A DNA stretch of 64,000 bases, from the NCBI GenBank assembly GCA_034336665.1, contig CM067569.1, positions 7,602,820 to 7,666,819 on the forward strand, written 5' to 3'. Within the stretch, counting starts at the first letter, position 1; every line of letters begins with the position of its first letter. Positions 61,839-64,000 of the stretch are shown here, piece after piece. The notes under the pieces are model-generated. The model saw only the letters and a program-made list of their open reading frames with translations. It made no database searches and was not told where the DNA came from. The stretch is from Luscinia megarhynchos (Eukaryota > Chordata > Aves > Passeriformes > Turdidae). The position numbers and the translations under genes were made by a program.

Positions 61839-64000
61839 GTTTTGTGTCAATCGGGACAAAAATTGAATATATCGCTGCAAAAATGCAAAACAGTAGAATA
61901 GTACTGGCCTCTATCAAAATGTCATTTAAAAAGCAAATTCTTTTGTACGGCTATTGCTTTATAAAAGCAAGGTAAATGTAGGACTTATAAATATCATTTA
62001 TATATTTTCCTACTTGAATACTTATACCATTATTTCAGCAAAAATACATATTCTCTTCAGAAACATCACACTCACTAAATACGTGCCTTCTGTGCAACAA
62101 AGAGCACTACAGCTGCAGAACAAAGATAATGAAAAATATGTTTTGTTATATTTTATGCAAATATGATTTTTCTCCATTCATTTAAAATTGAGTTTCTTTC
62201 TTATCTTCCTAATGTGTCAGTCAATCCACTGGGAGAAGGAGGGAATGCTTGAAAAAGCAGCAAACAACTTTATAAACCTACACTGGAAGTCAATTACGTT
62301 ATTCTCTAAGGTAGGAAAAAATTCTATAGGTTTAAAAAAGCGATTTATCCCCACCACACAAAAGAAAGAATCTAATTTCTATTTATTGAGGAGTTTCATG
62401 AAAAGCCAAAGTAACAATCTGTTCCAGTAGTTTAAGTCATAAGATCAATTTCCACCTAAATGACTGAACATCATCTACTGTCTTCAAACCATGTCTTTTC
62501 CTTTGGGAGCACAGGAGGAAAAAAAACAGAAGTGTTGATGTGTTGAATATAAATTTCACAGTGCTCTTCATGCAATCTAATCAAAGTGATTTTAAAAGTA
62601 TTTGTTGCTTACTCTGGTTTTGTTCATCTGATCATTTGAGTTGACAATTATTACTTTAATGTAATTTTTCAACCACCTCAATTCAGTGGTTGAAACCAGT
62701 CCTACAGTCAGGCCATTTGTGCTGGAATGGCTCAGTAATTCCATCTAGGCATTCCAACAGGAGGTGTACCCATGTATCCCTACACTGCCCCTGCACAGCT
62801 CTGCAATATCCATACTGGATGGAATTATTTCTCCCATCCTGCAAATAGTCTTGCTGAAAATGAGACTCAAGGGCAGGCAGAGAGATCCTGGTGAGTGTCC
62901 AGCTAAGGCAGCAGGGCAGCAAGCTCGTGCCAGGACTCAGGTATCCCCAGGAATGACTCAGAAATCCCAATGCACTCGAGCTGATGCAGTTCTTGAAATG
63001 CCCTGGGTGCTGTTGCTGAGCCCCGTTTGTCTCCTCAGGCAGAAAGAGTCATCTGGCCTGGGGGATGCACATGGTCAGTCTAAACAGGGGAGCCACAAGG
63101 GCTGCAGGGCCTGCCATGGGTGGGTATAGCCCCACAGCATCCTCTAACTGCTCAGCTCCAGATCCCATGCTCAAGATCAGCAAGGCTGGCACAGAAGGTA
63201 AGACCAGATGTCACAGCATGGCCTACTAGAAGCAGGGAAAGCTTTCCTACTCCTCCATGACTGAGAGAACAAGTACAGTCTCTGGTTGAAATCACACGAG
63301 ATTTGTCATCTTAAACAAAAATAGGTTTTGCTTCTCACTCTCTAAAAGAAGCAGAGACTTTCAGATCAGATGTAGCTGACAATACCCATTGGACTAGAGA
63401 TTCTGAGACTCCATCCTAATGGCAGCGAGGTACCAACTCCAGTAACTCTGCTAACAACTTCCAGAAAACTCTAAGCTCTAAGACAAAAGCCTCCCTTCCT
63501 ATTCCCAAATGATGTATTTATGACCAGTTTATCCCAATTTTTCTTCTGCCAGTGTTGCTACCACTGTACTTAAAGACCTGCTCTGTCTATACACCCCACA
63601 AATGTTTATAAACAGCAACACTCTTCCCTCTCAGCCTTGATTTACTTGTTTAAACAAACCATGCTCTGTTAGTGTCTCTTCCACAGCCCTGTCCATCCTA
63701 ATAGCTCTCCTTCTGCTTCTATTTGTATTCATAAAACTGTAGTAAAAAAACATGAAGCAGGCCACTAATGCTTTCATATATTTAACTGGAATTTCTGTGA
63801 CTGATCATTGTACCAGTACTCTTGGCATTTTGGATTTAAAATATTAAAATTAATAGTGTTAATTAGTTCATGTTCTAATTGAGATAGACAGCAAGTTCTC
63901 TCCCATGTCTCTTTCCACATTTCAATTCAAGACTATAAAACAAATTCTTAATACTCTTAGTCTCTAAATGTAGTAATTTACAATTAATATTGAAGTAATT

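Larger units (their letters stand above)
59497..64000 (-). other. ATRN: ATRN intron (partial), right edge
   Basis: Intron upstream of the first placed exon. No EGF-coding exon is visible in it. It contains a TG/TA microsatellite (60293-60325), an old LINE remnant (60480-60990), a CpG-dense patch (61491-61640), a CR1 fragment (61752-61838) and a GC-richer stretch at 62690-63200 with a 121-codon plus-strand open frame of no recognised family. Confidence 0.75.

Noticed and set aside
61411..61917. A 168-codon minus-strand open frame as a possible upstream ATRN exon or signal-peptide exon
   Set aside because: It contains a leucine-rich MLLLLL stretch, but the sequence is a CpG-dense patch plus a CR1 fragment. 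It lacks EGF cysteines, and the expected preceding ATRN exon is EGF-coding, not a first exon.
62764..63129. A 121-codon plus-strand open frame in a GC-richer stretch
   Set aside because: It has no domain, no splice signals or conservation evidence, and a low-complexity basic composition. Chance openness in GC-richer DNA is enough to explain it.

Overview
This is a 64 kb piece of a vertebrate nuclear genome, almost certainly a bird. It is AT-rich and intron-dominated. It carries chicken-repeat-1 (CR1) LINE fragments, endogenous-retrovirus LTR sequence, and a split gene whose protein is nearly identical in many stretches to mammalian attractin. There are no bacterial-type operons, tRNAs, rRNAs or CRISPR arrays.

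One gene explains all the convincing coding sequence: the central part of ATRN (attractin) on the minus strand, running from right to left. Thirteen internal exons can be placed to the base: 59322-59496, 58189-58276, 47077-47332, 41226-41409, 38161-38316, 29205-29289, 27402-27610, 25097-25215, 17817-17949, 16383-16564, 7500-7714, 6631-6819 and 1848-2066. All have GT-AG splice sites and compatible phases. They encode about 736 residues: the end of the EGF-like region, the Kelch propeller, three PSI cysteine-rich modules, the C-type lectin domain, and two more PSI modules. The signal peptide, CUB domain and most of the EGF region lie beyond the right edge. The laminin-type EGF modules, membrane anchor and cytoplasmic tail lie beyond the left edge. 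The protein is a large cell-surface or secreted glycoprotein. In mammals it acts with agouti/melanocortin signalling in pigment switching and is needed for myelin maintenance.

The most notable observation is that two of the thirteen exons each carry a one-base insertion relative to the conserved reading frame: 38161-38316 (Kelch) and 7500-7714 (lectin). Each insertion gives a premature stop, and nothing compensates. The other eleven exons are perfect, so either this assembly has indel errors or the sampled allele is broken.

The introns hold the rest. They include several CR1 fragments, one with a clear target-site duplication, and two very old CR1-like LINE remnants. A 540-bp solo LTR has a perfect 5-bp target duplication, beside an older LTR-like block that contains a second, nested LTR. 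There is also a minisatellite with an exact 10-bp period, a homeobox/E-box-rich inverted repeat that could be a regulatory element, a CpG-dense patch, and assorted simple repeats. I found no novel defence or biosynthetic system. The frame breaks and the non-coding structures are the parts worth following up.
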